The translations under genes were made by a program, and so were the position numbers. The notes under the pieces are model-generated. The model made no database searches and was not told the origin of the DNA. It saw only the letters and a program-made list of their open reading frames with translations. A stretch of DNA of 64,000 bases from Bacteroidota bacterium (GTDB taxonomy: Bacteria; Bacteroidota; Bacteroidia; Bacteroidales; FEN-979). How positions within the stretch are numbered: position 1 is the stretch's first letter; each line of letters starts with the position of its first letter. This document shows, in pieces, positions 19,077 through 28,488 of this stretch. The stretch lies in assembly GCA_026391805.1 (NCBI GenBank), contig JAPLDJ010000010.1, positions 124,001 through 188,000 of the forward strand. Reading direction: 5' to 3'.

Positions 19077-21932
19077 CTATTCTCCATCCTCAGACCTCAG
19101 ACCTCTGTCCTCGGACCTCAGTTTTTCCTTCAGAAATTGTCCCGTATACGAATCCCCGCACTTCGCCAGTTCTTCAGGCGTTCCGGCAAAGACGACATTT
19201 CCGCCTTCCTCGCCGCCTTCCTTTCCCAGGTCTATAACCCAGTCGGCGGATTTTATAACCTCCAGGTTGTGTTCTATGACCAGGACACTGTGGCCATGGC
19301 TTATCAGCGACTCAAACGCCACCAGCAGTTTGTGGATATCATGGAAATGCAACCCGGTAGTAGGTTCGTCGAAAATGAAGAGAGTGGGTTTTTCGCTGGT
19401 TCCCTTCGTCAGGAAAAAGGCCAGCTTGATGCGCTGCGCTTCCCCGCCGGAGAGGGTGCTGGAGGATTGTCCCATGCGCAGATAGCCCAGTCCTACATCC
19501 TGCAACGGTTTCAGCCGGGCCAGGATCCTTTTTTCATGGGCTGTATGTTTCCCGCTGTTGTTAAAGAACTCCATGGCATCGTCAATCGACATGTCAAGGA
19601 CATCTACAATGGTCTTCTCCCGGTATTTTATATCGAGCACCTCCTCCTTGAAACGCTTGCCCTTGCAGTTTTCGCAGGTAAGAAACAGATCTGCCATGAA
19701 CTGCATCTCGATCTTCACAACGCCCTCTCCCTCACACTCGTCGCAACGTCCGCCCTGGATGTTGAACGAGAAATATCCCGGTTTGTAGCCCCTGACCCGC
19801 GCGAGCTGCTGATCTGAGAAAAGATTCCGGATCTCGTCAAATGCTTTGATATAGGTGGCGGGATTTGACCGTGATGAGCGTCCGATGGGGTTCTGATCCA
19901 CAAGTTCAACGGACCCGATGCGGTTGAAGTCGCCCTCCAGCAGATCGAATTTTCCTGTCCGTTCTGCGTACCCGTCGAACATCTTCTTCAGCGAAGGATA
20001 AAGGATCTTCTTGACAAGCGAAGTCTTGCCCGATCCGCTGACGCCGGATATGGCTGTGAATGCATTCAGCGGGATTCTTACGTTGATGCTTTTCAGGTTG
20101 TTTTCGCGGGCGCCCTTAATATCAATGTACTCTTTCCATTTCCTGCGACGGGCCGGCAACGGGATGTTCATCCTGTTTGAAAGGTATTTTCCCGTGAGGC
20201 TCATCTTGTCCTTAATGATCTCTTTAAACGTTCCCTGGAAAATGATTTCCCCGCCGAAATGCCCTGCCAGCGGACCAATATCGATCACCTGGTCGGCGGC
20301 ACGGATGATCTCTTCGTCGTGTTCTACGACAATCACCGTATTTCCATAGTCCCTCAAACGTAACAGTACCTTGATCAGCCGCTGTGTATCGCGCGAATGC
20401 AGTCCTATGCTGGGTTCATCAAGAATGTACATCGAGCCCACCAGGTTGCTTCCGAGCGCTGTGGAAAGGTTGATCCGCTGTGATTCTCCACCGGAAAGAG
20501 AAGAGGAGAGCCGGTTGAGTGTCAAGTATCCGAGTCCGACATCTGTCAGGACTTCCAGCCGGTTGTTGATCTCCTTTAACAGCCGTTTTGAAACACCGGC
20601 CTCATATTCGGTCAATTCCAGATTCGTGAAAAAACTGTTCAGGTTTTCGATCGGCATCAGCACAAGTTCGCTGATCGACTTTCCACCGATTTTTACATAG
20701 CCGGCATCTTTGCGCAGCCGGGTTCCCCTGCAATCGGGGCATCCCGTTTTTCCGCGGTAGCGTGACATCATCACGCGGTACTGCACCTTGTAATTCTGGC
20801 TCTCGACAAATTCGAAGAATTCGTTCAGCCCGTGGAAGAACTTATTCCCGGTCCAGAGCAATTCACGCTGCGCAGGTGTCAGCTCATAGATGGGCTTGTG
20901 AATGGGGAAGTCGAATTTATAGGCATTCATCACCAGCTCGTTCTTCCATTCGCTCATTTTCTCGCCGCGCCAGCAGGCAACGGCCTCTTCGAAAACGGAA
21001 AGATTCTTGTTCGGGATCACCAGGTCTTCGTCGATCCCGATGATGGTCCCGAACCCTTCACAGGTCTTGCAGGCGCCGTAAGGGTTGTTGAACGTAAACA
21101 GGTTGACGGAAGGTTCCTCGAACTCGATCCCGTCGGCTTCAAAACGGTTGGAAAATGAAGTACGGACAGGTTTGTCCGAAGTCTCCTCCACCATGCAGTA
21201 ACCGTGGCTTTCATAATAGGCCGTCTGCACAGAATCTGCAATCCGGCCTGATAAATCGGGATCATCTTTATCGACCGAAAAACGGTCAACGAGAAGGAAG
21301 ATCTCATCATCCTTGCATTTAAGCTTCGGATCAATTTCATCAATGCGGAAGATCTCATTGTTGACCATGATCCTTGAAAAACCCTGCTGCAGCAATACCT
21401 TGCTTTTGGCCTGGAGGTCGCCGTTGTGATCGGCGCAGGGGATGGGGGAGAAGATGCTGATCTTCGTTCCGGCCGGCCGGGCGAGGATAAAATCAACCAC
21501 ATCCGTCACGGTGTCGCGTTTCACCAGGTTGCCGGAAACAGGCGACCAGGTTTTCCCGATCCTGGCAAAAAGAAGCTTCAGGTATTCGTAAACTTCCGTG
21601 GATGTTCCCACGGTGGACCTCGGGTTCAGGGTGTTTACCTTCTGCTCGATGGCGATGGCGGGGGAGATGCCCTTGATGTAATCGACATCGGGCTTGCTCA
21701 TGCGGCCGAGGAACTGGCGGGCATAAGCTGAAAGGCTTTCGACATACCTCCTCTGGCCGTCTGCATAAAGGGTGTCGAAGGCAAGTGATGATTTTCCGGA
21801 GCCCGAAAGCCCGGTGATCACGATAAATTTATCGCGCGGAATGGCAAGGTTGATGTTCTTGAGATTGTTGACCCTTGCGCCTTTGATAATGATGAAATCC
21901 CGGGGGTCGAGTGCGTCGATGCTATCCGTCAT
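19077..21932 (-). CDS. uvrA: Excinuclease ABC subunit A
   Basis: 951 residues. UvrA is the damage-recognition ATPase of nucleotide excision repair. Two ABC ATPase halves are visible: Walker [11 protein letters not shown] near 40 and [10 protein letters not shown] near 632, signatures [11 protein letters not shown] near 480 and [11 protein letters not shown] near 827. Zinc-binding Cys pairs are CKTC/CPDC (about 287 and 398) and CDEC/CENC (about 730 and 753). Family members of this type usually end soon after GQFLKEKL; here the last residues [14 protein letters not shown] are encoded by a CTCAGACC-type tandem repeat, so the tail is repeat-derived. A TAATTTTG -7 box lies on the minus strand at 21967-21960. 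The gene stands alone, divergent from the sigma factor. Confidence 0.97.
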   Translation of the reverse strand: MTDSIDALDPRDFIIIKGARVNNLKNINLAIPRDKFIVITGLSGSGKSSLAFDTLYADGQRRYVESLSAYARQFLGRMSKPDVDYIKGISPAIAIEQKVNTLNPRSTVGTSTEVYEYLKLLFARIGKTWSPVSGNLVKRDTVTDVVDFILARPAGTKISIFSPIPCADHNGDLQAKSKVLLQQGFSRIMVNNEIFRIDEIDPKLKCKDDEIFLLVDRFSVDKDDPDLSGRIADSVQTAYYESHGYCMVEETSDKPVRTSFSNRFEADGIEFEEPSVNLFTFNNPYGACKTCEGFGTIIGIDEDLVIPNKNLSVFEEAVACWRGEKMSEWKNELVMNAYKFDFPIHKPIYELTPAQRELLWTGNKFFHGLNEFFEFVESQNYKVQYRVMMSRYRGKTGCPDCRGTRLRKDAGYVKIGGKSISELVLMPIENLNSFFTNLELTEYEAGVSKRLLKEINNRLEVLTDVGLGYLTLNRLSSSLSGGESQRINLSTALGSNLVGSMYILDEPSIGLHSRDTQRLIKVLLRLRDYGNTVIVVEHDEEIIRAADQVIDIGPLAGHFGGEIIFQGTFKEIIKDKMSLTGKYLSNRMNIPLPARRRKWKEYIDIKGARENNLKSINVRIPLNAFTAISGVSGSGKTSLVKKILYPSLKKMFDGYAERTGKFDLLEGDFNRIGSVELVDQNPIGRSSRSNPATYIKAFDEIRNLFSDQQLARVRGYKPGYFSFNIQGGRCDECEGEGVVKIEMQFMADLFLTCENCKGKRFKEEVLDIKYREKTIVDVLDMSIDDAMEFFNNSGKHTAHEKRILARLKPLQDVGLGYLRMGQSSSTLSGGEAQRIKLAFFLTKGTSEKPTLFIFDEPTTGLHFHDIHKLLVAFESLISHGHSVLVIEHNLEVIKSADWVIDLGKEGGEEGGNVVFAGTPEELAKCGDSYTGQFLKEKLRSEDRGLRSEDGE
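19088..19121. repeat. CTCAGACC-type tandem repeat overlapping the 3' end of uvrA
   Basis: The run of CCTCAGA/CCTCTGT/CCTCGGA heptamers lies inside the uvrA frame and encodes its last about 12 residues ([12 protein letters not shown]). The same word family occurs after the stop codon of the gene ending at 2672 and at the stop of the kinase gene ending at 43734. Confidence 0.75.
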
Positions 21933-21976
21933 TTTGAGCTGTCATGGAAAGAAAGTGTGCAAAATTAGACAGAAAA

Positions 21977-22007
21977 TTTGCTTTTCTCTTTTTTTTGTTT
22001 ACTTTTG
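21977..22007 (+). promoter_or_regulatory. Bacteroidota-type promoter of the sigma-factor gene
   Basis: TTTG at 21977-21980, 19 bp, then TACTTTTG at 22000-22007: a full match to the TTTG-N19-TAnnTTTG consensus used by the Bacteroidota primary sigma factor. The 5' leader is then about 105 nt. Confidence 0.65.
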
Positions 22008-22028
22008 CGATAATTATAAACCCAAAAG

Positions 22029-22052
22029 GTACGAAATATGGTAATTTCGTAC
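22029..22052 (+). promoter_or_regulatory. Perfect inverted repeat in the sigma-factor leader
   Basis: GTACGAAAT (22029-22037) and ATTTCGTAC (22044-22052) form a perfect 9-bp stem with a 6-nt loop, about 22 bp after the -7 box. It could be a hairpin at the 5' end of the mRNA or an operator for a dimeric regulator. Confidence 0.5.
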
Positions 22053-22118
22053 TCCCAAAAATAGGAGACCGGCTATAGAAAGAACATCTACCCTTTTTGA
22101 ATAAAAAAAGGAGGCCCA

Positions 22119-22703
22119 ATGAACGCCCAACCAGTAACCGACCAGGAACTGATTGGTAGATACTTAGCCGGAAGCCAATCCGCCCTTGAGAGTTTAATCC
22201 GCCGCCATAAGAACCGCGTGTTCGCGTATATTCTTATGATCGTTAAGGAAAAAGAGCTTGCAGAAGATCTTTTCCAGGATACTTTCATCAAAGTTATCAA
22301 TACCATCCGTACAGGATCTTATAAGGAAGAGGGGAAATTCATCCAGTGGGTGATGCGTATTGCTCATAACCTCATCATCGATCATTTCAGGAAGTCAAAA
22401 CGGATCCCGACCATCGAGAACCGCGACGACAGCGATATATTCGAAAAGGTCCGCATTCCTGTCGAATCCGTCGAGGAAAGGATCATCACCGAGCAGATCC
22501 ATGCGGATGTGAAAAAGCTGATCGACTACCTGCCGAAGGAACAGCGGGAAGTGCTGGTCATGCGTCATTACGGCGACATGAGCTTCAAGGACATTGCAGA
22601 AGTCACCAACGTCAGCATCAACACGGCACTGGGACGCATGCGCTATGCGCTTATCAACCTGCGCAAGCTTGTGGATGAGAAGAACATCATCCTCTCCGTA
22701 TAA
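22119..22703 (+). CDS. ECF-type RNA polymerase sigma factor
   Basis: 194 residues. Region 2 (residues about 10-95) carries the core-binding and -10 recognition helices (AEDLFQDTFIKV, GKFIQWVMRIAHNLIIDHFRK). Region 4 (about 125-185) holds the helix-turn-helix (LPKEQREVLVMRHYGDMSF, NVSINTALGRMRYAL). The start has a strong ribosome site (AAGGAGG, 7 nt before ATG). No anti-sigma gene follows; instead a small gene and a terminator. Single-gene ECF factors of this kind without an anti-sigma are common and highly conserved in Bacteroidota, which suggests a general role (inference from family knowledge). Confidence 0.9.
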   Translation: MNAQPVTDQELIGRYLAGSQSALESLIRRHKNRVFAYILMIVKEKELAEDLFQDTFIKVINTIRTGSYKEEGKFIQWVMRIAHNLIIDHFRKSKRIPTIENRDDSDIFEKVRIPVESVEERIITEQIHADVKKLIDYLPKEQREVLVMRHYGDMSFKDIAEVTNVSINTALGRMRYALINLRKLVDEKNIILSV

Positions 22704-22869
22704 TCCTATTTACTGATTGAGATCCGTGACCTGAAGCATTTCAGGTTCTTTCCCGGAAGGGAAAATTCCGTGGATTATTTGTTAAAAACTTTTTTTCTGC
22801 AAGGGTAAAATAAGGCGGTTTTATGTCCGTTATGGATGTATACAATAATTAATAACCAGCCGATTGCCT

Positions 22870-23082
22870 ATGAAGAAATCCTTGACTCTCTATCCTCTCG
22901 CATCGTTATCTTCCACCGACAACACCGGGGCGAGAACCCGGAAACACCAGCACAGGAAAAAAATGGAAAGAAACGGTGTTTCACCCAGCGAACAAGTGAT
23001 CAGGAACCTCCTGAGCTATTCAAGCGCGTTATCTGTTCTGACTACAAGGGATACAGGTTTCGTGCACCTGGTGATGAACTGA
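22870..23082 (+). CDS. Small conserved-looking protein downstream of the sigma factor
   Basis: 70 residues from the ATG at 22870; a TTG six bases upstream is also possible. The first 40 residues are basic and low-complexity. The C-terminal 30 residues (SPSEQVIRNLLSYSSALSVL, then a beta-like GFVHLVMN end) resemble a tiny helical motif that I recall beside sigma-factor genes in other Bacteroidota. It sits 166 bp after the sigma factor and its stop is directly followed by the terminator, which supports it as a real gene. Function unknown. Confidence 0.5.
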   Translation: MKKSLTLYPLASLSSTDNTGARTRKHQHRKKMERNGVSPSEQVIRNLLSYSSALSVLTTRDTGFVHLVMN

Positions 23083-23084
23083 CA

Positions 23085-23117
23085 TAAAAAAAACCCGCTG
23101 ACCGCGGGTTTTTTTTA
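23085..23117. terminator. Bidirectional rho-independent terminator
   Basis: The stem AAACCCGC / GCGGGTTT with loop TGACC is flanked by an A-run on the left and a T-run on the right. It sits between the small gene (plus) and rplS (minus) and can end both. Confidence 0.85.
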
Positions 23118-23474
23118 TTAAACTCTTTCTTCCCTGATACGGGCTTTCTTGCCGCGCAACCCGCGAAGGTAAAAGATCCTTGCCCTGCGGACCACGCCTT
23201 TCTTGTTTACTTCAATTTTTTCAATAAACGGGGAGGAACATGGGAAAATTCTTTCAACACCTATGTTTCCTGAGATCTTGCGGACGGTGAAGGTTTCGTT
23301 CTCGCCCTTCCCGGAACGCTGCAATACAACACCCTGGAAATTCTGGATACGTTCCTTGTTTCCTTCCTTGATCTTATACTGGACCGTGATGGTATCACCG
23401 GCCTTGAATACCGGGAATTCTTTCTTTGCGATAAAAGTATCTTCTACAAACTTAATGGTTTCCGCGCGATTCAT
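23118..23474 (-). CDS. rplS: 50S ribosomal protein L19
   Basis: 118 residues from the ATG at 23474 (an in-frame TTG three codons upstream is less likely). L19 sits at the 30S-50S interface. The family pattern is plain: [68 protein letters not shown]. It is the usual downstream neighbour of trmD, but here 305 bp of repeats lie between them. Confidence 0.96.
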   Translation of the reverse strand: MNRAETIKFVEDTFIAKKEFPVFKAGDTITVQYKIKEGNKERIQNFQGVVLQRSGKGENETFTVRKISGNIGVERIFPCSSPFIEKIEVNKKGVVRRARIFYLRGLRGKKARIREERV

Positions 23475-23779
23475 AACATTCAACGATTAAAATATGGGCT
23501 ATTCACTAAAAAGAGTGCAAATATAGTAATTTTCTTAATTCCAACAACCGGTAGTGAAAAGTTTGTTTCATTTCACTAACCGAAGTCGGAGGACGGAGGT
23601 CAGAAACCGGAGAAGATATCTGTGACTTAATCTGTGTAATCCCTGCCTGCGGCAGGCAGGTGTGTAAATCTGTGGTGAATAAAAAGATTACACGAAAACC
23701 CACGAAAGAAACACGAAAATCCACGAAACTATTGTACCTAATAGTGGAGAAAAAAGTTAACTGAGAACAGTTGTTACGG
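23475..23779. repeat. Repeat-filled spacer between rplS and trmD
   Basis: No gene is seen in these 305 bp. From left to right: an AT-rich promoter-like stretch before rplS, a GGAGGACGGAGGTCAG word run (23588-23607), TCTGTGTAATCC and TCTGTGGTGAA words (23619-23679), a perfect 19-bp palindrome CCTGCCTGCGGCAGGCAGG (23642-23660), and a run of CACGAAA/CCACGAAA words (23690-23728). Confidence 0.7.
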
Positions 23780-24466
23780 CTAAAAGCCAGCTTCGTCAAG
23801 CAAATCCGGCCTTCGTTGCCGCGTGCGCTCAAGCGACTGTTCATGCTTCCACTTTACGATCTCCTTTTCATTCCCTGAAATCAGTACCGGAGGGACCTCC
23901 CATCCGCGGAAAATTGCAGGGCGGGTATAAACAGGAGGGGAGATGAGATTGTCCTGGAAAGAATCTGAGAGGGCGGATGTTTCATCATTCAGTACCCCGG
24001 GCATGAGCCTGACGACGGCATCGGTGAGCACAGCGGCGGCAAGTTCGCCTCCGGAAAGAACATAATCCCCGATCGAGATCTCGCGGGTGATGTAATGTTC
24101 GCGGATCCGTTCATCAATGCCTTTATAATGTCCGCAGAGGATGATGATGTTTTTTAATTGCGAAAGGCGATTGGCGACGGGCTGGGTCAGCAGTTCACCG
24201 TCGGGACTCAGGTAGATCACCTCATCGTATTCTGTTTTTTCCTTCAGTTCTTCGATGCACCGTGCAACCGGTTCGATCATCATCACCATGCCGGCACCGC
24301 CACCGAACGCGTAATCATCAACAGTCTTATGCTTGCTGGTGGACCAGTCGCGGATGTTGTGCAGGTGTATAGTGACAATCCCCTTTTCCTGTGCGCGTTT
24401 GAGGATGGACTGGCTGAAGGGGCCGTCGAACATTTCGGGGAAGAGGGTCAGGATATCGATCTGCAT
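23780..24466 (-). CDS. trmD: tRNA (guanine37-N1)-methyltransferase
   Basis: 228 residues. TrmD methylates G37 next to the anticodon with S-adenosylmethionine and prevents frameshifting. Motifs of the SPOUT trefoil-knot fold are visible: [14 protein letters not shown] at the N-terminus, [17 protein letters not shown] near 52-68, [11 protein letters not shown] near 111-121 and [14 protein letters not shown] near 131-144. Gene start 3 bp after the end of the MBL-fold gene, so the two are co-transcribed. Confidence 0.96.
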   Translation of the reverse strand: MQIDILTLFPEMFDGPFSQSILKRAQEKGIVTIHLHNIRDWSTSKHKTVDDYAFGGGAGMVMMIEPVARCIEELKEKTEYDEVIYLSPDGELLTQPVANRLSQLKNIIILCGHYKGIDERIREHYITREISIGDYVLSGGELAAAVLTDAVVRLMPGVLNDETSALSDSFQDNLISPPVYTRPAIFRGWEVPPVLISGNEKEIVKWKHEQSLERTRQRRPDLLDEAGF

Positions 24467-24469
24467 GGT

Positions 24470-25258
24470 TCAGACGGTTACGGTAAGACCATCGTAGGCC
24501 AGCCGGATGTTTTCCGGGAGGCGGCTGTTCACTTCCTCATGGAGTCCTACAAAATGGCTGAGATGGGTAAGATAGGCGGATTCCGGTTTCAGCTCCTGCA
24601 GCAGTTCCACGGCCTCGCCCACCGAGAAGTGGGAAACATGCTTCGAGTTCCTCAGGGCATTCAGCACGATCACCTTTGAACCGCGGATCTTGTCTTTTTC
24701 TTCTTCCGAAATGGAACTTGCATCGGTGATGTAGGTGAAGTCACCGATCCTGAAACCGAATACAGGTAATTTTTCATGCAGGACGCGGATCGGGATAAAC
24801 TCCACATCTTTTATCTGAAATGGTTGCTGGTCGATGAGGTGAACGGTCAGCTGCGGCGCGCCGAAATAGCGGGAATCGGAAAAGATGTAAGGGAATTCGA
24901 TCCGGATGGCCTCCATCACCTGCTTCGTCCCGTAGATATCGATCTTTTTGTTCAGCACATAATTAAATGCACGCACGTCGTCGAGTCCCGCGATGTGGTC
25001 CCGGTGTTCGTGGGTAAAGATCACCGCATCCAGGTTCATGACCCGCTCCCGCAGCATCTGTATCCTGAAATCGGGACCGCAATCGATCACAAAAGTCCGG
25101 TTGTTGACCTCGATCATCACCGAAGTCCGCAGCCGGTTGTCGTGCGGATCTTCCGACATGCAGACAGGACAGTCGCAGGTGATCACGGGAACGCCAATGG
25201 ACGTGCCCGTTCCGAGGAATGTCACCCGTATGCCGTCTGTCTTTTTTTTTGTCTTCAC
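24470..25258 (-). CDS. MBL-fold metallo-hydrolase (PhnP-like)
   Basis: 262 residues, GTG start at 25258. The metallo-beta-lactamase fold is shown by the metal motif FTHEHRDHIAGLDD (about 80-93), the N-terminal LGTGTSIGVPVITCDCPVC with a Cys pair typical of the PhnP/PqqB-like branch, and later His/Asp positions (YITDAS, LTHLSHFVGLHEE). PhnP acts on cyclic phosphodiesters of ribose; in Bacteroidota this gene often lies by trmD without phosphonate genes, so the substrate is uncertain. A run of nine A residues near the start codon could allow slippage. Confidence 0.8.
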   Translation of the reverse strand: MKTKKKTDGIRVTFLGTGTSIGVPVITCDCPVCMSEDPHDNRLRTSVMIEVNNRTFVIDCGPDFRIQMLRERVMNLDAVIFTHEHRDHIAGLDDVRAFNYVLNKKIDIYGTKQVMEAIRIEFPYIFSDSRYFGAPQLTVHLIDQQPFQIKDVEFIPIRVLHEKLPVFGFRIGDFTYITDASSISEEEKDKIRGSKVIVLNALRNSKHVSHFSVGEAVELLQELKPESAYLTHLSHFVGLHEEVNSRLPENIRLAYDGLTVTV

Positions 25259-25289
25259 GATGCCTGATCAGGTTGAAATGAAAATTAAT

Positions 25290-26219
25290 TTAAAATATGA
25301 GTTCATCCACTACCGCACGGTCGATCTGAAGCTGTTTCTGCAGGTCTTCCATAGTGCTGAACGGTATTTCGTCGCGGATGAATTTATGAAAATAGACCGT
25401 TGCGCTGGTGCCGGTAAGCGATGCAGGCGTATCGAACAGGTAAAAGTCGACAACCGCCTCGATGGAGGATTGCCCGCGTTTCTTGATGAAACACATGCCC
25501 CGGAACGACTGCCGGTCATCCGAAACACTTACGGCATACACCCCGTTTGGCGGCAGCAGCTTGCTCTCTTCTTCGATCTTCACGCTGAAACTCGGGAATC
25601 CGATCTCCCTCAGCTTTGGTTTTACCTCCTGGATCAGTCCCATGATGATGTAGTGATGATCAAGGTATGCGTTGGCTTTCTGGATGTTCCCGTCCAGCAA
25701 GGCTTTTCGGATCTTGGTGGAGCTTACCGTCTCATTCTGGATGTCCTGCTCGGGGATCTCCTCGACATCAAAACCGTATTCCTTCCCGAGCTTCCGCAGG
25801 GCTTCATAATCCCCTTCGCGGTTGTGCCCGAAATGATGGTTGAACCCGATGACGATCTTGCGGGCATGGACTTTATTCAAAAGGATGTTCTTTACAAAAT
25901 CAACCGAGCTGATCCGGGAAAACTCAAGGGTGAAATCAACAATAATCAGGTGGCCGAGCCCGGCCTTGCGCAGCAGTTCGATTTTTTCCCGCTGGGAATT
26001 GATCAGGTAGAGGTCTTTGCCCGCTGTTTCGGGATACAGTACCTTTCGCGGATGGGGATGAAATGTGATGAGTACGGTTTCTCCTCCGATTTCGGTGGCC
26101 AGGTTCTTCAGTCGCTGGAGGATCACCTTGTGCCCGACGTGGACCCCGTCGAAAGATCCTGTGGTGACGACTGCATTCCGGATAAAGCCTGCCTCGTCGA
26201 AGTTCCTGTATATTTTCAA
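25290..26219 (-). CDS. ribF: Bifunctional riboflavin kinase / FAD synthetase
   Basis: 309 residues from TTG at 26219, chosen because GAAGG lies 6 nt upstream and the start is 10 bp after the rex stop; longer in-frame starts would lie inside rex. RibF makes FMN and FAD. The N-terminal adenylyltransferase domain shows TTGSFDGVHVGHKVILQRL and later SSTKIRKALLDGNI; the C-terminal riboflavin-kinase domain shows GFPSFSVKIEE, LPPNGVYAVSV and the end stretch with FYLFDTP and LQIDRAVVDE. Flavin supply fits the flavin-rich hydrogenase genes that follow upstream on the same strand. Confidence 0.93.
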   Translation of the reverse strand: MKIYRNFDEAGFIRNAVVTTGSFDGVHVGHKVILQRLKNLATEIGGETVLITFHPHPRKVLYPETAGKDLYLINSQREKIELLRKAGLGHLIIVDFTLEFSRISSVDFVKNILLNKVHARKIVIGFNHHFGHNREGDYEALRKLGKEYGFDVEEIPEQDIQNETVSSTKIRKALLDGNIQKANAYLDHHYIIMGLIQEVKPKLREIGFPSFSVKIEEESKLLPPNGVYAVSVSDDRQSFRGMCFIKKRGQSSIEAVVDFYLFDTPASLTGTSATVYFHKFIRDEIPFSTMEDLQKQLQIDRAVVDELIF

Positions 26220-26229
26220 TGGTAGCCTT

Positions 26230-26871
26230 CTATTTAAATCGTTCGTCGTTCTTCTTGGCAAAAAATGCCACTTTCTCCAGCGAGGTGATCATGTCGTATT
26301 CTTCGAGATAGACGTACGGGGAAACATTCAGCGGTTTTGGTGAATAATTCAGGATCCCTTTGGCGCCAGCCAGCACTAGCGTTTCGGCAATTGCAGGGGC
26401 TTGGTCGGCCGGAACCGTAATGATCCCGATGGTGATGTTCTCTTTCTTCATGATCTCTGCTATCCGGTCGACATGGTAGCAGGGCACACCGTCGTAGATC
26501 CGGTCGATCTTATCGGGATTCACGTCGAAGGCGGCAACGATGGTCAGCTTGGTACGTTTTCCCTTGAAATAGCTGATCATCGCCTTCCCGAGGTTGCCCA
26601 GCCCGACCACCACAACCTTCTGTCCTTTTTCCGTATCGATGATATGGCCGATCATGTCGATCAGTTCCTTGATGTCATATCCTTTCCGCAGGTTTCCGGA
26701 ATAGCCGATCAGCATCAGGTCGCGCCTTACCTGCACCGGTGTGATGTGCAGCATTTGCGCAATTTCGTGTGAAAATACATGGGTCTTCTCCTTCGACAGG
26801 ATCAACAGGAGTGCCCTTCTGTACTGGCTGAGCCGCTCAACGGTCTTATGTGGAAGATGCTTTACTATCAT
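26230..26871 (-). CDS. rex: Redox-sensing transcriptional repressor Rex
   Basis: 213 residues. Rex dimers bind operators when NADH is low and leave DNA when NADH/NAD+ rises. The N-terminal winged helix (about 1-75) has SHEIAQMLHITPVQVRRDLMLIGYSG; the Rossmann fold begins at VVVGLGNLGKAM (about 88-99), and the C-terminal swapped-dimer helix ends YDMITSLEKVAFFAKKND. Its ATG overlaps the stop codon of the receiver/kinase gene (ATGA), so translation is coupled to a signalling gene. Rex-type palindromes precede the hydrogenase operons of this window, its likely targets. Confidence 0.95.
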   Translation of the reverse strand: MIVKHLPHKTVERLSQYRRALLLILSKEKTHVFSHEIAQMLHITPVQVRRDLMLIGYSGNLRKGYDIKELIDMIGHIIDTEKGQKVVVVGLGNLGKAMISYFKGKRTKLTIVAAFDVNPDKIDRIYDGVPCYHVDRIAEIMKKENITIGIITVPADQAPAIAETLVLAGAKGILNYSPKPLNVSPYVYLEEYDMITSLEKVAFFAKKNDERFK

Positions 26872-27998
26872 AGTTTTTCTGATTGTGGAAGTGAAACAAT
26901 AAACGTACTGCCCTGGTCGGGAATGCTGGTTACATCAATGGTTCCTTCGTAGTTACCCGTTAGTTTCTTTACGATCGACAAGCCAAGCCCGCTACCCGTT
27001 ATATTTTTTGTTTTTTCATTCTTTATCCTGACAAAATCATGGAAAAGTTTTCCTTTTTCCACCTCCGTCATCCCGATCCCGGTATCGGTTACCCGGATCT
27101 CAATATGCCCGTTCTCCCGCGCAATTATTACGTCGACGGCCCCTCCCTCTTTGTTGTATTTGATCGCGTTTGAAAGAAGGTTGTTAAAAATAATATCAAT
27201 TTCGTTATGATCGGCATCCAGGATGACATTTTCGGGGCCGTGCAGGCTGATCCGGATATCCCGCTGGATGGCGTAAGGCTGGATGGCGTCGATGGCGGTC
27301 TGCATCGATTTGATCAGGTCAATGGGCAGGATGTTGCGCTGCGCCTTTCCGCTTTCAACCTTTGTAAGGTCAAGAAGATCGAGGATCAGGGTACGCATGC
27401 CATGAATACGTTCAAGGGAGCGGTTGAAAACCGTGTCATAATCTTCCATCTTATCTCCGAGCTGACGGTCCTTGGCCATTTTCAGGTATCCTTCGATGGC
27501 GTTCAGCGGTGCTTTCAGTTCATGCGACAGGACAGAAAGGAACTGGAAGCGGATCTGCCTTCCGGTATCTTTCAGCGTCTGCGTCATCTTCTTTAAGAAG
27601 ATCTTTTTCGTGATGTTCTCGATGGATGACCGCAGTTCCTGGGGGGTGAACGGCTTCGGGATAAAATCGGATGCGCCGTCGCTGGTGGCTTTTACGGCCA
27701 GCTCGAGTGATGCATACGAAGTGATCATGACGACGATGATCGGATATTGTTTTTTGCGGATGTACTCCAGCACCTCCACGCCCTGGATCCCGGGCAGTTT
27801 GTTGTCGAGGAGAAGGATATCCGGAATGTTTTTCTCGATGATCTCGATGCCGGCTTCCCCTGTCGGCGCTTCAAATACTTCAAAATCATAGGCCTCTTCC
27901 ATGAAGGGATAATCCACCCGGAAGTTCCGGAGAATACGGCTTACGCCGCTTCGTATCCCGGGTTCATCATCCACTACCAGTATTTTTAATGTCGCCAT
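26868..27998 (-). CDS. Receiver-histidine kinase hybrid protein
   Basis: 376 residues. An N-terminal receiver domain (about 5-130) has DDEP, the phospho-acceptor Asp in LLLDNKLPG (about 63), the Thr/Ser position MITSY and the Lys in IPKPFTP. A HisKA domain follows with SVLSHELKAPLNAIEGY (His near 160) and a HATPase with NNLLSNAIKYN, DTGIGM and GSGLGLSIV. There is no membrane segment, so it is cytosolic. It lies between a single receiver and rex and overlaps rex by 4 bp. It probably relays phosphate from the sensory hydrogenase kinase upstream (inference). Confidence 0.9.
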   Translation of the reverse strand: MATLKILVVDDEPGIRSGVSRILRNFRVDYPFMEEAYDFEVFEAPTGEAGIEIIEKNIPDILLLDNKLPGIQGVEVLEYIRKKQYPIIVVMITSYASLELAVKATSDGASDFIPKPFTPQELRSSIENITKKIFLKKMTQTLKDTGRQIRFQFLSVLSHELKAPLNAIEGYLKMAKDRQLGDKMEDYDTVFNRSLERIHGMRTLILDLLDLTKVESGKAQRNILPIDLIKSMQTAIDAIQPYAIQRDIRISLHGPENVILDADHNEIDIIFNNLLSNAIKYNKEGGAVDVIIARENGHIEIRVTDTGIGMTEVEKGKLFHDFVRIKNEKTKNITGSGLGLSIVKKLTGNYEGTIDVTSIPDQGSTFIVSLPQSEKL

Positions 27999-28037
27999 AG
28001 TGCTATTCCGGGTTCAAAAATACGGAAAATCGGTCAA

Positions 28038-28448
28038 TTACGATTTGTCCGCCTTTTCTGTAAGTAAACGTTCAATTTCCGATTTCAGGATGTCCGAACG
28101 GATGCCCTTGTCAAGGAAGAGGTCAGCCTTTATCCATTTGCGGTTGTTCTCATCCTGGATGTCGAAGGTAATGCCTGTTTCCATGGCAACAGCCGTGAAA
28201 ATGATCACCGGGACATCTGGGTATCTCTTTTTGATCTTGTAGCTGAGGATGAATCCGCTGTCCTCGTTTTCCATCATCAGGTCAAGGATGGCCAGGTCGG
28301 GTTTCGTTTTTTCAAGGATCAGCTCGGCTTCCCGCTGGCTTTCTGCCGTCACTGTCAGATATCCCATCTGCTCCAGCCTGATCCTCGACTGCAATAAAAA
28401 ATCAACATCATCATCCACGATCAGAAGTGTCTTTTTACCCGTTTGCAT
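28038..28448 (-). CDS. Stand-alone response-regulator receiver
   Basis: 136 residues from the ATG at 28448 (upstream in-frame codons to 28475 add only hydrophobic residues). Only a receiver domain is present: acidic triad in LLIVDDDVDF, acceptor Asp in LAILDLMMEN (about 56), Thr in IIFTAVA and Lys in FLDKGI. No output domain. It lies between the sensory-hydrogenase kinase gene and the receiver/kinase gene, so it is likely a relay protein in that pathway. Confidence 0.88.
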   Translation of the reverse strand: MQTGKKTLLIVDDDVDFLLQSRIRLEQMGYLTVTAESQREAELILEKTKPDLAILDLMMENEDSGFILSYKIKKRYPDVPVIIFTAVAMETGITFDIQDENNRKWIKADLFLDKGIRSDILKSEIERLLTEKADKS

Positions 28449-28488
28449 TTTAAATGAATTAAAAATTAGATACACTTAGAAAATTCAC

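Noticed and set aside
18991-19485. 164-codon plus-strand frame from the repeat region into uvrA
   Set aside because: It is the antisense shadow of uvrA, which has full family motifs.
23506-23844. 112-codon open frame on the minus strand before rplS
   Set aside because: It is made of spacer repeats and the end of trmD in another frame, and has no protein-like composition.
24993-26225. 410-codon plus-strand frame opposite ribF and the MBL gene
   Set aside because: Long but antisense to two genes with clear motifs; no recognisable domain.
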